Shown: positions 9,275 through 18,599 of the stretch, piece after piece | Layout of the letters: each line of letters opens with the position of its first letter | How positions within the stretch are numbered: position 1 is the first letter of the stretch | Assembly: GCA_030430075.1 (NCBI GenBank) | Contig: JAUIGN010000066.1 | Coordinates: 1-47,190, forward strand | Source of the DNA: a bacterium | GTDB lineage: Bacteria > Planctomycetota > Planctomycetia > Pirellulales > Pirellulaceae | Reading direction: 5' to 3' | Length of the DNA stretch: 47,190 bases | Notes under the pieces: generated by a model | The model's database searches: none | Seen by the model: the letters and a program-made list of their open reading frames with translations, nothing else | Told to the model about the DNA's origin: nothing | Program-made: the position numbers and the translations under genes

Positions 9275-9323
9275 ACCGCCGCTACGCGGTGGATGATCTG
9301 TTGCCGGCACTCGCCGCAATGCG

Positions 9324-9407
9324 ATCGGTTGCCGTCGTTTCACGATCGGTTGGCATCGTTTCACGATCGGTTGGCATCGGTTTACGGTTGGTTGGCATCG
9401 GTACCTC
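9324..9407. repeat. 21-nt tandem array, 4 units
   Basis: Units start at 9324, 9345, 9366 and 9387, all exactly 21 nt, built on ATCGGTTGGCATCG followed by a TTTCACG-like tail. The first unit varies at two positions and the last is the most divergent. No spacers. Confidence 0.85.
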
Positions 9408-9426
9408 TTGCACCGCAGATGTTGCG

Positions 9427-9539
9427 TTGCTCGGCGCGGATGCCGAAACGCTCGGGGCGGGTCTCCTAACTTGCTCGGCGCGGGTCTCCTTACTTGCTCG
9501 GCGCGGGTCTCCCTACTTGCTTGGCGCGGGTCTCCAGAC
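9427..9539. repeat. 21-23-nt tandem array abutting a palindrome arm, 5 units
   Basis: Units built on TTGCTCGGCGCGGGTCTCC start at 9427, 9448, 9471, 9494 and 9517. The last three steps are exactly 23 nt and the first is 21. The final unit runs directly into the left arm of the palindrome at 9524. Confidence 0.8.
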
Positions 9540-9796
9540 CCCGTCGAAACCGTCGACCGAAGGTCTCCCGAACGCACTCGACGTTTTGCATGCGGTCGAG
9601 GGGGAGACCTTGCGGTCGGCCGGGGTGCGGGGTCAGAGACCCGCGCACAGCGACGTAACGCCCCGCGCACAGCGAGACCGAAGGTCTCCCGAACGCTCTC
9701 GACGTTTTGCACGCGGTTCAGGGGGAGACCTTGCGGTCGGCCGGGGTGCGGGGTCAGAGACCCGCGCACAGCGACGTAACGCCCCGCGCACAGCGA
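9524..9796. repeat. Palindromic repeat element with a tandem 121-bp duplication
   Basis: Left arm 9524-9568 (GCGCGGGTCTCCAGACCCCG ... GGTCTCC) pairs with right arm 9603-9646 (GGAGACCTTGCGGTC ... GAGACCCGCGC) around a loop of about 34 nt. The segment 9555-9675 is then repeated directly as 9676-9796 with only about 4 differences, giving a second right arm at 9724-9767. Confidence 0.85.
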
Positions 9797-9856
9797 CGTA
9801 ACGGCCGGCGCACGGCGACGTAACGCCCCGCGCCCCGCGACGCGACGCCCGCCGCA
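9769..9856. repeat. 22-nt tandem array, 4 units
   Basis: Units start at 9769, 9791, 9813 and 9835, each exactly 22 nt, built on CAGCGACGTAACGCCCCGCG. The array directly follows the GCGC end of the duplicated right arm. Units degrade away from the arm. Confidence 0.85.
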
Positions 9857-10000
9857 CTACGGTGCACGTCGCACCTCGCAACAAATTCTCAGCGAAGATT
9901 TTCTGGCCTTGCGAAGTCGCAAGTGTTAACCTGACCGGGAGCGAAGGCCATGGTCCCGCGCGGCCCATTCGGGATCGGCACGTCACATCAGTTCTGCCGA

Positions 10001-10006
10001 GAGGAG
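10001..10006 (+). promoter_or_regulatory. Ribosome-binding site deciding the subtilase start
   Basis: GAGGAG is 7 nt before the ATG at 10014. The in-frame GTG at 10008 lies only 1 nt downstream of it and is therefore unlikely to be the start. Confidence 0.7.
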
Positions 10007-10013
10007 CGTGACG

Positions 10014-13000
10014 ATGCGAACTGGATCTCTTCGAACTCATCCGCCCCACTGGCGGCGTTCCGCTCGATTGCCCCGGTCACGGCGGCGCTGGCGGCTTCGG
10101 GTCGAGCGACTGGAACCGCGGCTCCTGCTGACCTCCGTCTGGTCGAACGGCTTCACCCGTCTCGATGTCGACGCCAACGGGCTGGTTACTCCGCGAGACG
10201 TATTGCTGATCGTCAACGAGCTTAACCGTGACGTGCTTGCCAACGACGACGGCTCGCTGCCGATTCCACCACCGGACCCGCCACCGCCGCCGTTCGAGTC
10301 GCCGTTGCCGCCGCCGTTTTTCGACACCAACGGTGACGGCTTTCTTACACCGCGCGATGCGTTGGCGATCATTAACCAACTGAACCATGACGCCGCGCCG
10401 CCGTCGATCAATGTCGGTTTGGTCCACGACACGGCGCCGGCCGGAGGGACGAACCAGGACACGATTACCAGCGACGCCCGGTTGGCGGGAGTGGTCGCCG
10501 ATCCGCTGGGCGTTGTCTCGCTGCAAGCCCAGGTCTTCGTCATCACCCATAACGATCCCCAACCGGGAGAGAAAACGCGCACCCCGATCGGCGGAACCGT
10601 CCAGCTGGCCTTCGATGCGGGAGGCAATTTTTCGTTCGATCCCGATCTGCCGGAGGACGGTGAGTATGCCGTCGAGTTCACGGCGGTCGACGGCCGGTTC
10701 AACGCGCATGGTGATCCACGGCCGGACGTCGAGTTGACGTTGGATACCAGCGCACCGGCGGCGCCGCATAATTTGCGCTTGACCATGGCCAGCGATGCGG
10801 GCGTGTCTCCAACTGATGGCGTTACGAACGTTGCCCAGCCGGACGTTGCCGGCGACGTTGCCGATGCGGCTTTTGTGCAGTTGCTGTTAGGCGGCGAGGT
10901 GGTCGGTGGAGCAACCGTCTCGGGGAGTTTCAGCCTGCCGCTGAACGAGCCACTGGGAGACGGCGGATACGAGCTCGTCGCGACGGCGGACGATCTGGCC
11001 GGCAACACCAGCTTGCCATCCGATCCGTTGGCGATCGTGATCGATACGGTGCATCCGGAGTTGCAGATCGCCACGCCGCAACCCGGCGGGCAGCATCTGG
11101 GGTTTGTCAGCCTGGCCGGTTCGACCAGCGATTCCGGTTCGACGCTCGTCTCTCTGACACAGGAGCTCGACAACCAAGGGCCGCTGGCCGTCGACGTCGA
11201 CGCCCAGGGACTTTTCGCTTCCCGGATTGGCGAGGTGCTCCCGCCGGCCGGCAGTCACGAGTTGACGGTCGCAGCGACCGACGCCGCGGGCAATGTCGAG
11301 CTACGGACGATTACGTTCGATGTGCTGGCGGGTCCACCGCTCCTGGAAGTCGCGACAACCGACGGTTTCCAGCCGGCTGCTTCGGCGGTCGTTGCCGACG
11401 TGACTCCCACCTTCCGGTTGACCGGCCAGCCGACGGGGGCTCGAGTCTTCCACCGTCGGCCGGATGGCCATGGTGATCCACCGGCCGACCATCTGGGTCG
11501 GGAGGTCACGTCGCAGTTCAGCCTTGTCGAGAGCTCGCTGCAAGCCACCCTGCCGGTCCTGGTAGGGGCGAACACGCTGATGGTGACCGATTCCAGCACG
11601 GAGCATGTCCTCAGCACCGTGACGATGCTGAACTATTCAACGTCTTACGAGGATCTGAATCAGAACGGCACCCTGGATGCGGGCGAGGATGTAAACGCCA
11701 ACGGAGTGCTCGATGCGGGTGAAGATACGAACGGCAATCAGTTGCTCGATTTCGCCGAGGACTTCAACCTCAACGGCCAATTGGACACCGCCGGCGTGGT
11801 GCCCTTGCATCCGGTCTACGCGGGGGACGTCGAGCTGATTGAGGACGCAGAGACGACGCTCGCCTTTCTCAACGGTTCGCTGGTGCTTCACTTTGATCCT
11901 TCCGCCGGCGACGGCGTGATCTCCGGATTTCTCCGTAATCACGGGCTGGATCCGATCGGCTTCTCGGTGGACGAGGAATTCGTACAGGTTACGGTGCGGC
12001 TGCCCGGCAGCTCGCCGTTTGGTCCAGCGGCGCCGGCGGACGTTCCCTTGGCCCTCCAGTGGGAGCGTTTCTTGAACGGTCGCGGACCGCTGGATGAGAC
12101 CTTCCCACAGCCTGACGAGCAGGGAAGCTTTCCGCTCCGGGTGGCGATCGTCGACCTGCTTGCCAGCGAACGGCTCGAAGTCGCCTCCGAGTCGTTGCCG
12201 CAACGGTTGCGGCAAGGTGCCGCGGCGGTCCCTTCCAACGGCAACCTGGGCGACCGATACAACCCCCACAACGGCGGCTTCGACAACAACGGCAGCATTG
12301 CCTCGTTGAACCAGGACATCCAACTGGACGAAGTAAATATTGCCTGGCCCAATTTCGTCACCGATTTGCATGCGGCCCATCGCCTGGTGGACGAGATTCC
12401 CGCCTCACCGGGAGGTGCCGACGCCATCAACATGCGTCCTGTCCTGGCCGTGGTCGACACCGGGATCAGCGACGGGACGAACAAATATCCGGACATTCCC
12501 GGTGGTGCGAATACGCGCCGCTACATGCCGACTCGGCAACTGGGCCCGACGCCGGTTGTGACGACGTTTTCCGGTTTGGCCGATGATCCGCAGGGCCCTC
12601 ATGGTGCGGCCACGACCGCCTTCGCCGCCGGCGACGGAAGCATGATGGTCCTGGGCCCCGGCAAAGACGTGCGGGTTCGACCCGTGCAGGTGGGTCGCTT
12701 CCGAATCGGCACCACGGGAATTCGGGGCGGAACCGTACAATCGATCGGTTACTCGCTGCAGACGTTGGCCGCCGATGCGCAAACCAGTGTGATCAACCTT
12801 TCCTGGGGTTCGGAAGTTGCCGACTTGAACGGGAACGGCACCATTGACGCCGGGCGGGAGACGCAGCTTCAGCAGCAGTGGATACTGCGCGACAGTCGCC
12901 TGCTGCGGGCGGGGATCAACGCCTTGATTGCCCGCAACACCGATCAGGTCGGCCAGCCTCCCACGCCCGGCAATGATATCATCGTCACGATCGCGGCCGG

Positions 13001-16000
13001 CAACGAATTGGCGGACGCCAACACGGAGTGGGCGGCGAGCCAGATTTTCAATGTCCCGGCCCGCGGCGCACGCCTCCCCGGGCAGGCCAATTCGCTGTTT
13101 ATGACGGTCTCGGCCAGCGACCTGGATGACGCGACCACGGACAACGTGGCCGTTCCCGAGGCGTTTGCCGACTTCAGTAACAAGGGGGCCCAGGTCTCGG
13201 TTGCCGCTCCGGGTGGCTTCCATCTGCGCGGCTACGACCTGCAGAACCGCGTCTTTCATCAATTGGCGGGCGTCACAGCGACCACGCTCCTCGACCTGCC
13301 CACGGCGACGTTGACCGCGGCGATGACCAATCTGGCGCCGGCCACCGGCGGCAGCTTGAATGTCAATCAAGATGTGGCGGCCAACCCCAATTTTCCCGCT
13401 CAAGGCTACCTGATGATCGATGGCGAGATCATTTCGTACACCGGGCGCATTACGCGCCGCGATGGCACGGGCGCCGTGATCGGCGGAGCGTTCACCGGGA
13501 TCGTGCGCAATGCGCTCGGCACGGCCGCGGCCGGCCATATCGCGTTGAGCCAGGTCGAATTGATCGCCAATCACGCCGTCGCGCCGGCGCCTGCCAGGGG
13601 AATCATTCCGGCTTTTCCGGCCAATGGCGGGCGGCTGGCGGTGAACGATGTTTCGTCGTTTCCCGCCACGGGCGTGCTGTTGCTGGAAGACGGCTCCGGC
13701 GCCGTGCGCGAAGCGATTCGCTACACCGGGATCACCAACAACCCGGCGGCCCCGGATTACTTCACCGGGATCCAACGCGGGTTCGACGGTGTCGGCCCCG
13801 CCCTGCATGTGAACTCGTCGATCGGCCGCCGCGGCATCACGGCCAACTGTCCGGGCGTCGCCGCCAATTGCCCGTTCGGCACCAACCTGCAGCTCGATTC
13901 GGTGGTTGGCTTTCCGGCCGTGGGTGTGGCCACGGTCGATCGAGAACAAATCTTTTATGGGGCGATTGTCGGGAACCAACTGCAAAACGTGGTTCGTGGG
14001 GTCGGCGGGACCGCTCGCACCATTCACCAGGCGAGCGTGAGGACGGGAAAGATCACGCGGCCTCGCTACGTCACTGCATTTAACAATGGGTACCAGTTTC
14101 AACGAATTGCCGGTACGTCCATGGCCGCACCGATGGTCGCCGGCCTGGCCGCCGAACTGTTGTACCTGGATAGTAAGTCCAATCAGGTCGGCGCCCTGAT
14201 GGGCGGGAACCGGAACACCGATCTCACCCCGTACCAGATTGTCGAGATCATCGAAGCGACGGCCGACGACCTGGGATCCAGTCAACCGCTTGTCAAGGAC
14301 CGCAGCCTGGTCGCCAACGATGCCCCGGGCAACGGGCCCGATCATCGCTTCGGCTTCGGCCGTATCAATGCCTGGAAAGCGGCACTGACCGTCGCCAACG
14401 GCGGGCTGGCCGAAGTGGTCAGCGAGGACTTCAACCGCAACGGCAGCCTCGACCTGGGACCCGACAGCAATCCTGCCGTGCCCGGACTGCAGGACACCAA
14501 CGGCAACGGGTTCCCCGGCGAAACGGGCGAAGACCTGAACGACAACGGCGCGATCGACAACCTCTTTGCCAGCCTCCCGATTGTCGCGGAAGCCGATACC
14601 GAATGGTACGGCTTCCGGATCGTGACCAGCGTCAAGGGTGCCGGAGTCTCGATTGACGGCGACCGGGCCGCGGACCGTGGTGCGATGCTACCCGATCCGA
14701 ATCGGCCGCCCGGCAACGAGACCGAAGAGCTGACGGCGTACAAAGGGGTTCGGTCCAGCGTCGTGATCCTCAACGGCGTGCGAAACCCGGGCGACGAGGT
14801 GCTCGATGAAGACCCCACCAGCGGCACCATCCCCGTCGGGACGCGCGTCAACAACCGTGGCGAGTATGTGATCACGTTCAGCATTGCCGACGACGACCTG
14901 GACAGGGTCGGTGGGGCCAAGACGTTGACCCTTCGCCGGCCGGGCGGCAATTTTTCGCTCTCCGCCATGGCTGCCATGGGGACCAATACGCTCTCCCGCG
15001 CGGCGGGTGCGCCGCAGATCCTGCCCGGTCGCACCGTGATCATCGGCAGCGGCGCGACGCGCGAGCAGCGCACGGTAACGGCGGTTTCCGCCGATCAATT
15101 GACGTTGACGTTGGACCGCCCGTTGACAGACGATCACGCGGCGGGCCAGCCCGTCAGTGTCAGTGGAGATGTCTTCTTCAACCTCAAGCTCGAACTCGAC
15201 AAGCTGCGCGCCGGCAAGGTGCCCGGCGTCACCTTCGACGATTTCGTCTTCGAAATCACGCCCGCCGACTTCGGCGATGCGCCGGATGATCCGGCCAATC
15301 CCGGCACGCCGTATCCCAGCTTGTACAAAGCCGGCACCGCGAACGGTGCGCGGCACCTGAACACCAACCTGGAGTGGTTCGGGCAACCGGGGAATGCCGG
15401 TGTTGATTCGGTCAGCCAGGAGCCCAATGCGGCCCACCTCAATGATGCTGATGCGCCGGGCGCCGACGTGGATGTGGACGGTGTTTCCAACTTGATCCTG
15501 GAAAATGGCTCCCTCAAGGCGCCGGACCTGGACCGTCATGATGATGGCGTACTTTTCTTCCCGTTGACCTACCTGCCGGGAGAAACCGGCAAGGTGCAGT
15601 TCACGGTCTGTGCCGCCGACCCGGACAGCCCCCGCTATGCCGGCGCCGTCGATCAGTCCCTGTATGTGAATGGCTGGATTGACTGGAGTGGGTCGGGCGG
15701 CTGGGAAGAAACGGGGGGCGAACACATCGTCGACGGCCTGCAGTTGAATCCCCGCGGTTCGTGGGAAGCACTGGCGGGCGACGACAACGTCACGCCTCGA
15801 GCCATCACTGATAACTGTCGCGAATTCGAGGCGACGTTTCCGATTCCCGAAACGGTGGCCGAAGAACTCTGGGCCAGATTTCGCGTTGATTACGGCGAGA
15901 ACCTCGGGCGCAATGATCCTCGCCCCGGCTTCCGTTCGGATCCGTCGCTGCGGGATGCGGCCCTGGCGGTGAATCAACCACAGTCGCCCGGCACGACCAC

Positions 16001-17768
16001 GGGATACACGTACGGTGCCGCGCGGTTTGGCGAGGTTGAAGACTATCGTATTGGTGCCGATTTTGGCACCGCGCCGGACCCGTTCATGCCGCCCCGTGAT
16101 CCGCCTGGCGAGTATCCCACGTTCAAGGACAACGCTGGAGCGCGGCACCTGGACATCCACCACGAATGGCTCGGTCCGACAAAGACCGCGGAGACGGACG
16201 GGCTGGACGGCGACAACGACGGTGTCGAGGTCCCCCTTTTCGTGTTGCCGCTGATCACGTACACGATCGACGTCACCGTCAATACGACCCTTTCCACCGC
16301 CGGATACGAACACGCCACCGAGGCGACCGTCAAGTCGTGGGATCCTGCGGTGGTCAACCGTCCCTGCCAGACACCCACCATCAAGGACTTCAGCCTCCCG
16401 ATCACGCCTGCCGACAGCCTGGGGAAAGGTCGTTACAACGGTCTGGCGGACCGGGAGAAGTTGTGGCTCAACGGCTGGGCCGACTGGAATGGCGACGGCG
16501 TCTGGAGCGAAGGTGCCGAGCACATCATGCAGGACATTCCGATCGCACCCGAGACATTCGGAAAAGACGGAGCGTATACGCTGGGCGAAGCCTTCACAGA
16601 TACCAATGGCGACGGCGTCTTCTCGGCCGGGTTGGATACGTTCACTGCCGCCACTCACGATGCGGCCGGTGTTTCCGTTCAGAAGTTCTCTTGTACGGTG
16701 ACGGTGCCGTTGGAAGTGGCACCAACGTTTTGGTGGCGCTTTCGACTGGACTACGGTGAGAAGGGGGCGACAGACCATCAGGTGGTGCACCAGGCAACCG
16801 AAGAAACGCGTGTGCTGGACGACGAGAAAGGTGGGGCGTTGTTTGGAGAGGTGGAAGACTACAAGAGCGTGCAGATTCCCTTCAAGCTGTTCCGTCCGCC
16901 GCATCGAACCCCCGGACAGGATACCGTCGTGCGAATCGGTATCACCAATCCCACCGATCAGCCCGTTCAGTTTCAAATCGTCGACCCGTTGCCGGACGGG
17001 CTGACGCTTGTGCCGGACTCTGTGCAGTGCGACGAGAATTTTGAGTTCTGCCAGGGCGACCCGGTCATCAGCCAGGTCCAATCGGTCGGACAGGTGCCGC
17101 CGCACGAGGTGGCTCTGCTGGAATTTACGGTGACCGTCGCCGAAGGGCCGGGCGTTCCCCAGGTTCCCTTCGAGATCATCAACTGCGCGACCGTGGTGGT
17201 CGAGTCGGATGTGCAGGATGCCTGCGCGATGTTGTTTGTCGAGCCGTTGGCGGCCGGCTTTCGTCCGTTCGCACCGGCCGACGTCACGCTCGACCAGGAA
17301 CTGCAGGACCCTGCCGCCACGCCGCCGACGGGCAGTGACGCTGATCCATGGTTGGCGACCGCCATTTCGCTCTGGCAAGCGTCGGGCATCGCGGCTGGCA
17401 GGCTCGGCCGCCTCCATGACGTCCGTGACGCGATAGGCACGCTGGCAGGCGACGGCCTGCCTCCGGCCGGCCAGGGCGCCCTCTTCCTCGACAAGTATGG
17501 AGCGGCCAAGGGCCGGTCGGCCGCAAGCACGGCTCGGCTGCAACGAGGTACGCCCCCCAGCGACGACTTCCCGGCGACTGCCGCTGAACGTACGTCCGCT
17601 TCGGACGGTCGCTTGGATCGGTCGATCGTGAGCGGCCGCGCGCTGGACGAGTTGCTGGAACGGGATGATCAACTTGACCTCGATTGGTTGCTGCGCGATC
17701 AACGGACGCTCGACGCCCGGCGACGCTCCTTCGCAGATGCCGTTGTTCACGTGTTTGGACGTCTTTAG
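10014..17768 (+). CDS. Giant secreted subtilisin-like serine protease (S8) with dockerin-like, Ig-like, GEVED and DUF11-like modules
   Basis: 2584 residues. Leader with LEPRLLL at 33-39. Two dockerin/EF-hand-like repeats follow (DVDANGLVTPRD about 52; DTNGDGFLTPRD about 103), then Ig-like modules (about 150-540) and EF-hand-rich DLNQNG/DVNANG/DTNGNQ repeats (546-592). The subtilase domain has Asp815 (VVDTG), His863 (GPHGA), oxyanion Asn997 (AAGNE) and Ser1369 (GTSMAAP). All catalytic residues are present, but Asn and Ser are 372 residues apart instead of about 66, because of a repeat insertion (about 1090-1355). The C-terminal part has more EF-hand-like loops (about 1470-1520), two GEVED modules (about 1752-2012, 2016-2282, each ending FGEVEDY) and a DUF11-like domain (about 2296-2400). 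Probably a calcium-stabilised secreted or surface protease; substrate unknown. Confidence 0.9.
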   Translation: MRTGSLRTHPPHWRRSARLPRSRRRWRLRVERLEPRLLLTSVWSNGFTRLDVDANGLVTPRDVLLIVNELNRDVLANDDGSLPIPPPDPPPPPFESPLPPPFFDTNGDGFLTPRDALAIINQLNHDAAPPSINVGLVHDTAPAGGTNQDTITSDARLAGVVADPLGVVSLQAQVFVITHNDPQPGEKTRTPIGGTVQLAFDAGGNFSFDPDLPEDGEYAVEFTAVDGRFNAHGDPRPDVELTLDTSAPAAPHNLRLTMASDAGVSPTDGVTNVAQPDVAGDVADAAFVQLLLGGEVVGGATVSGSFSLPLNEPLGDGGYELVATADDLAGNTSLPSDPLAIVIDTVHPELQIATPQPGGQHLGFVSLAGSTSDSGSTLVSLTQELDNQGPLAVDVDAQGLFASRIGEVLPPAGSHELTVAATDAAGNVELRTITFDVLAGPPLLEVATTDGFQPAASAVVADVTPTFRLTGQPTGARVFHRRPDGHGDPPADHLGREVTSQFSLVESSLQATLPVLVGANTLMVTDSSTEHVLSTVTMLNYSTSYEDLNQNGTLDAGEDVNANGVLDAGEDTNGNQLLDFAEDFNLNGQLDTAGVVPLHPVYAGDVELIEDAETTLAFLNGSLVLHFDPSAGDGVISGFLRNHGLDPIGFSVDEEFVQVTVRLPGSSPFGPAAPADVPLALQWERFLNGRGPLDETFPQPDEQGSFPLRVAIVDLLASERLEVASESLPQRLRQGAAAVPSNGNLGDRYNPHNGGFDNNGSIASLNQDIQLDEVNIAWPNFVTDLHAAHRLVDEIPASPGGADAINMRPVLAVVDTGISDGTNKYPDIPGGANTRRYMPTRQLGPTPVVTTFSGLADDPQGPHGAATTAFAAGDGSMMVLGPGKDVRVRPVQVGRFRIGTTGIRGGTVQSIGYSLQTLAADAQTSVINLSWGSEVADLNGNGTIDAGRETQLQQQWILRDSRLLRAGINALIARNTDQVGQPPTPGNDIIVTIAAGNELADANTEWAASQIFNVPARGARLPGQANSLFMTVSASDLDDATTDNVAVPEAFADFSNKGAQVSVAAPGGFHLRGYDLQNRVFHQLAGVTATTLLDLPTATLTAAMTNLAPATGGSLNVNQDVAANPNFPAQGYLMIDGEIISYTGRITRRDGTGAVIGGAFTGIVRNALGTAAAGHIALSQVELIANHAVAPAPARGIIPAFPANGGRLAVNDVSSFPATGVLLLEDGSGAVREAIRYTGITNNPAAPDYFTGIQRGFDGVGPALHVNSSIGRRGITANCPGVAANCPFGTNLQLDSVVGFPAVGVATVDREQIFYGAIVGNQLQNVVRGVGGTARTIHQASVRTGKITRPRYVTAFNNGYQFQRIAGTSMAAPMVAGLAAELLYLDSKSNQVGALMGGNRNTDLTPYQIVEIIEATADDLGSSQPLVKDRSLVANDAPGNGPDHRFGFGRINAWKAALTVANGGLAEVVSEDFNRNGSLDLGPDSNPAVPGLQDTNGNGFPGETGEDLNDNGAIDNLFASLPIVAEADTEWYGFRIVTSVKGAGVSIDGDRAADRGAMLPDPNRPPGNETEELTAYKGVRSSVVILNGVRNPGDEVLDEDPTSGTIPVGTRVNNRGEYVITFSIADDDLDRVGGAKTLTLRRPGGNFSLSAMAAMGTNTLSRAAGAPQILPGRTVIIGSGATREQRTVTAVSADQLTLTLDRPLTDDHAAGQPVSVSGDVFFNLKLELDKLRAGKVPGVTFDDFVFEITPADFGDAPDDPANPGTPYPSLYKAGTANGARHLNTNLEWFGQPGNAGVDSVSQEPNAAHLNDADAPGADVDVDGVSNLILENGSLKAPDLDRHDDGVLFFPLTYLPGETGKVQFTVCAADPDSPRYAGAVDQSLYVNGWIDWSGSGGWEETGGEHIVDGLQLNPRGSWEALAGDDNVTPRAITDNCREFEATFPIPETVAEELWARFRVDYGENLGRNDPRPGFRSDPSLRDAALAVNQPQSPGTTTGYTYGAARFGEVEDYRIGADFGTAPDPFMPPRDPPGEYPTFKDNAGARHLDIHHEWLGPTKTAETDGLDGDNDGVEVPLFVLPLITYTIDVTVNTTLSTAGYEHATEATVKSWDPAVVNRPCQTPTIKDFSLPITPADSLGKGRYNGLADREKLWLNGWADWNGDGVWSEGAEHIMQDIPIAPETFGKDGAYTLGEAFTDTNGDGVFSAGLDTFTAATHDAAGVSVQKFSCTVTVPLEVAPTFWWRFRLDYGEKGATDHQVVHQATEETRVLDDEKGGALFGEVEDYKSVQIPFKLFRPPHRTPGQDTVVRIGITNPTDQPVQFQIVDPLPDGLTLVPDSVQCDENFEFCQGDPVISQVQSVGQVPPHEVALLEFTVTVAEGPGVPQVPFEIINCATVVVESDVQDACAMLFVEPLAAGFRPFAPADVTLDQELQDPAATPPTGSDADPWLATAISLWQASGIAAGRLGRLHDVRDAIGTLAGDGLPPAGQGALFLDKYGAAKGRSAASTARLQRGTPPSDDFPATAAERTSASDGRLDRSIVSGRALDELLERDDQLDLDWLLRDQRTLDARRRSFADAVVHVFGRL
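13280..14080 (+). other. Repeat insertion inside the subtilase catalytic domain
   Basis: It encodes three related units between the oxyanion Asn and the catalytic Ser. Unit 1 (about 13384-13572) has GYLMIDGEIISYTG and FTGIVRNALGTAAAGH. Unit 2 (about 13641-13836) has GVLLLEDG, IRYTG and FTGIQRGFDG. Unit 3 (about 13894-14052) has GVATVDREQIFYG and NVVRGVGGTARTIH. The shared pattern is FPxxG, an IDGE-type strand, an aromatic-x-G turn, and RG-x-x-GT-x-x-x-H. Similar units occur in phage and other structural proteins, as far as I recall. Confidence 0.7.
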
Positions 17769-17880
17769 TCGAGCGGATCATGCCTGAGCGAACGGCGATT
17801 CACTGCAGGTCGCGGTGCCGCAATTGTCTTCGGCCAGCTTACGCAAAACGTCGTCCGCCCCAGCCGGCACGTGTTGGCGT

Positions 17881-18120
17881 CCGGGTCGCTTTGGTTGTAT
17901 GCGAGTTGGGTTGGTTGTGCGCGATGCTTTCTTGTTCTGCGCGATGACTTCCAGATGTGCGCGATGACTCCCAGATGTGCGCGGGTCATTCCTGTTGTGC
18001 GCGATGGCTTCCAGATGTGCGCGATGGCTTCCTGATGTTCGCGGGTCATTCCTGTTGTGCGCGGGTCATTCCTGTTGTGCGCGATGGCTTCCTGATGTGC
18101 GCGGGTCATTCCTGTTGTGC
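17881..18120. repeat. 20-nt tandem array, 12 units with perfect period
   Basis: Twelve units of exactly 20 nt, in phase from 17881 to 18120 with no indels. Two main variants alternate irregularly: GCGGGTCATTCCTGTTGTGC and GCGATGGCTTCCTGATGTGC. The three or four distal units (17881-17940) are degraded. The array runs straight into the palindrome arm at 18119. Confidence 0.92.
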
Positions 18121-18242
18121 GCGGGTCTCTGACCCCGCACCCGTCGTGACCGTCAGGTCTCCCCGTACCCCTGTCAGCAGCATGGAACGGTTGGGTTGGA
18201 GACCTTCGGTCGGCGGTTTCGGCGGGGTCAGAGACCCGCGCC
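18119..18242. repeat. Palindromic repeat element
   Basis: Left arm 18119-18162 starts GCGCGGGTCTCTGACCCCG and ends GGTCTCC. Right arm 18198-18242 starts GGAGACCTTCGGTCGGCGG and ends GGGGTCAGAGACCCGCGC. The arms are imperfect reverse complements separated by a 35-nt loop. Tandem arrays flank both outer ends. Confidence 0.88.
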
Positions 18243-18334
18243 GATCAGGGTCAGGGACCCGCGCCGATCAGGGTCAGGGACCCGCGCCGAGCAGAGCCAG
18301 GGACCCGCGCCGAGCGGGGTCAGCGACTCGCGGC
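18220..18334. repeat. 23-nt tandem array, 5 units
   Basis: Units start at 18220, 18243, 18266, 18289 and 18312, exactly 23 nt apart, built on GATCAGGGTCAGGGACCCGC. The first unit is the end of the palindrome's right arm itself, which suggests the array grew by copying the arm terminus. A sixth, degraded start is visible at 18335. Confidence 0.88.
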
Positions 18335-18593
18335 GAGTAGCAAGGAGGACGCTAGCACCCGTCCGGCGAATTGCCGGCTGGGACCATCGAGCCTCCGGGG
18401 GAGCTTGGCCCGGCACGGACCCTCACTCGATTTGGCCGGTTCGCTGATCTCCCTTTGCAGGGTGTAGTCGATCGGATATAAGCCAAGCCGAGGTTGGCTT
18501 CGTTCCCTGCGGCCCCGGCTATGACGGCGCGTCCGAGCCGCACGCAGCGACGGCTCGATACGAGGCGACGATTTGCTTTCGGAATGGACGCGT

Positions 18594-18599
18594 GGAGGA
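18594..18599 (+). promoter_or_regulatory. Ribosome-binding site deciding the lipase start
   Basis: GGAGGA lies 10 nt before the GTG at 18610. The upstream in-frame GTG at 18592 overlaps this site and has no Shine-Dalgarno sequence of its own. Confidence 0.55.

Larger units (their letters stand above)
9275..10013. other. 739-bp spacer filled with tandem arrays and palindromic elements
   Basis: No gene is supported. Open frames here are repetitive artefacts of the arrays. It contains a 21-nt array (9324-9407), a 21-23-nt array (9427-9539), a palindromic core with a tandemly duplicated 121-bp block (9524-9796), a 22-nt array (9769-9856), and the 5' leader of the subtilase gene. Confidence 0.7.

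Noticed and set aside
9633..10049. Open frames in the repeat spacers (also 17957-18340, 33641-34384)
   Set aside because: Their repetitive peptides (for example GVRDPRTA) are translations of the arrays and palindrome arms, with no start signals.
12405..14345. 646-codon antisense open frame within the subtilase gene
   Set aside because: Shadow frame without domains, overlapping the catalytic domain and insertion.
14688..17750. 1020-codon open frame antisense to the subtilase gene
   Set aside because: It is a GC-rich shadow: Arg/Val/Gly-rich translation without domains, no ribosome-binding site, opposite a gene with clear catalytic motifs.
17881..18120. CRISPR array
   Set aside because: Units are contiguous with no unique spacers, the period is only 20-25 nt, and no cas genes are present.
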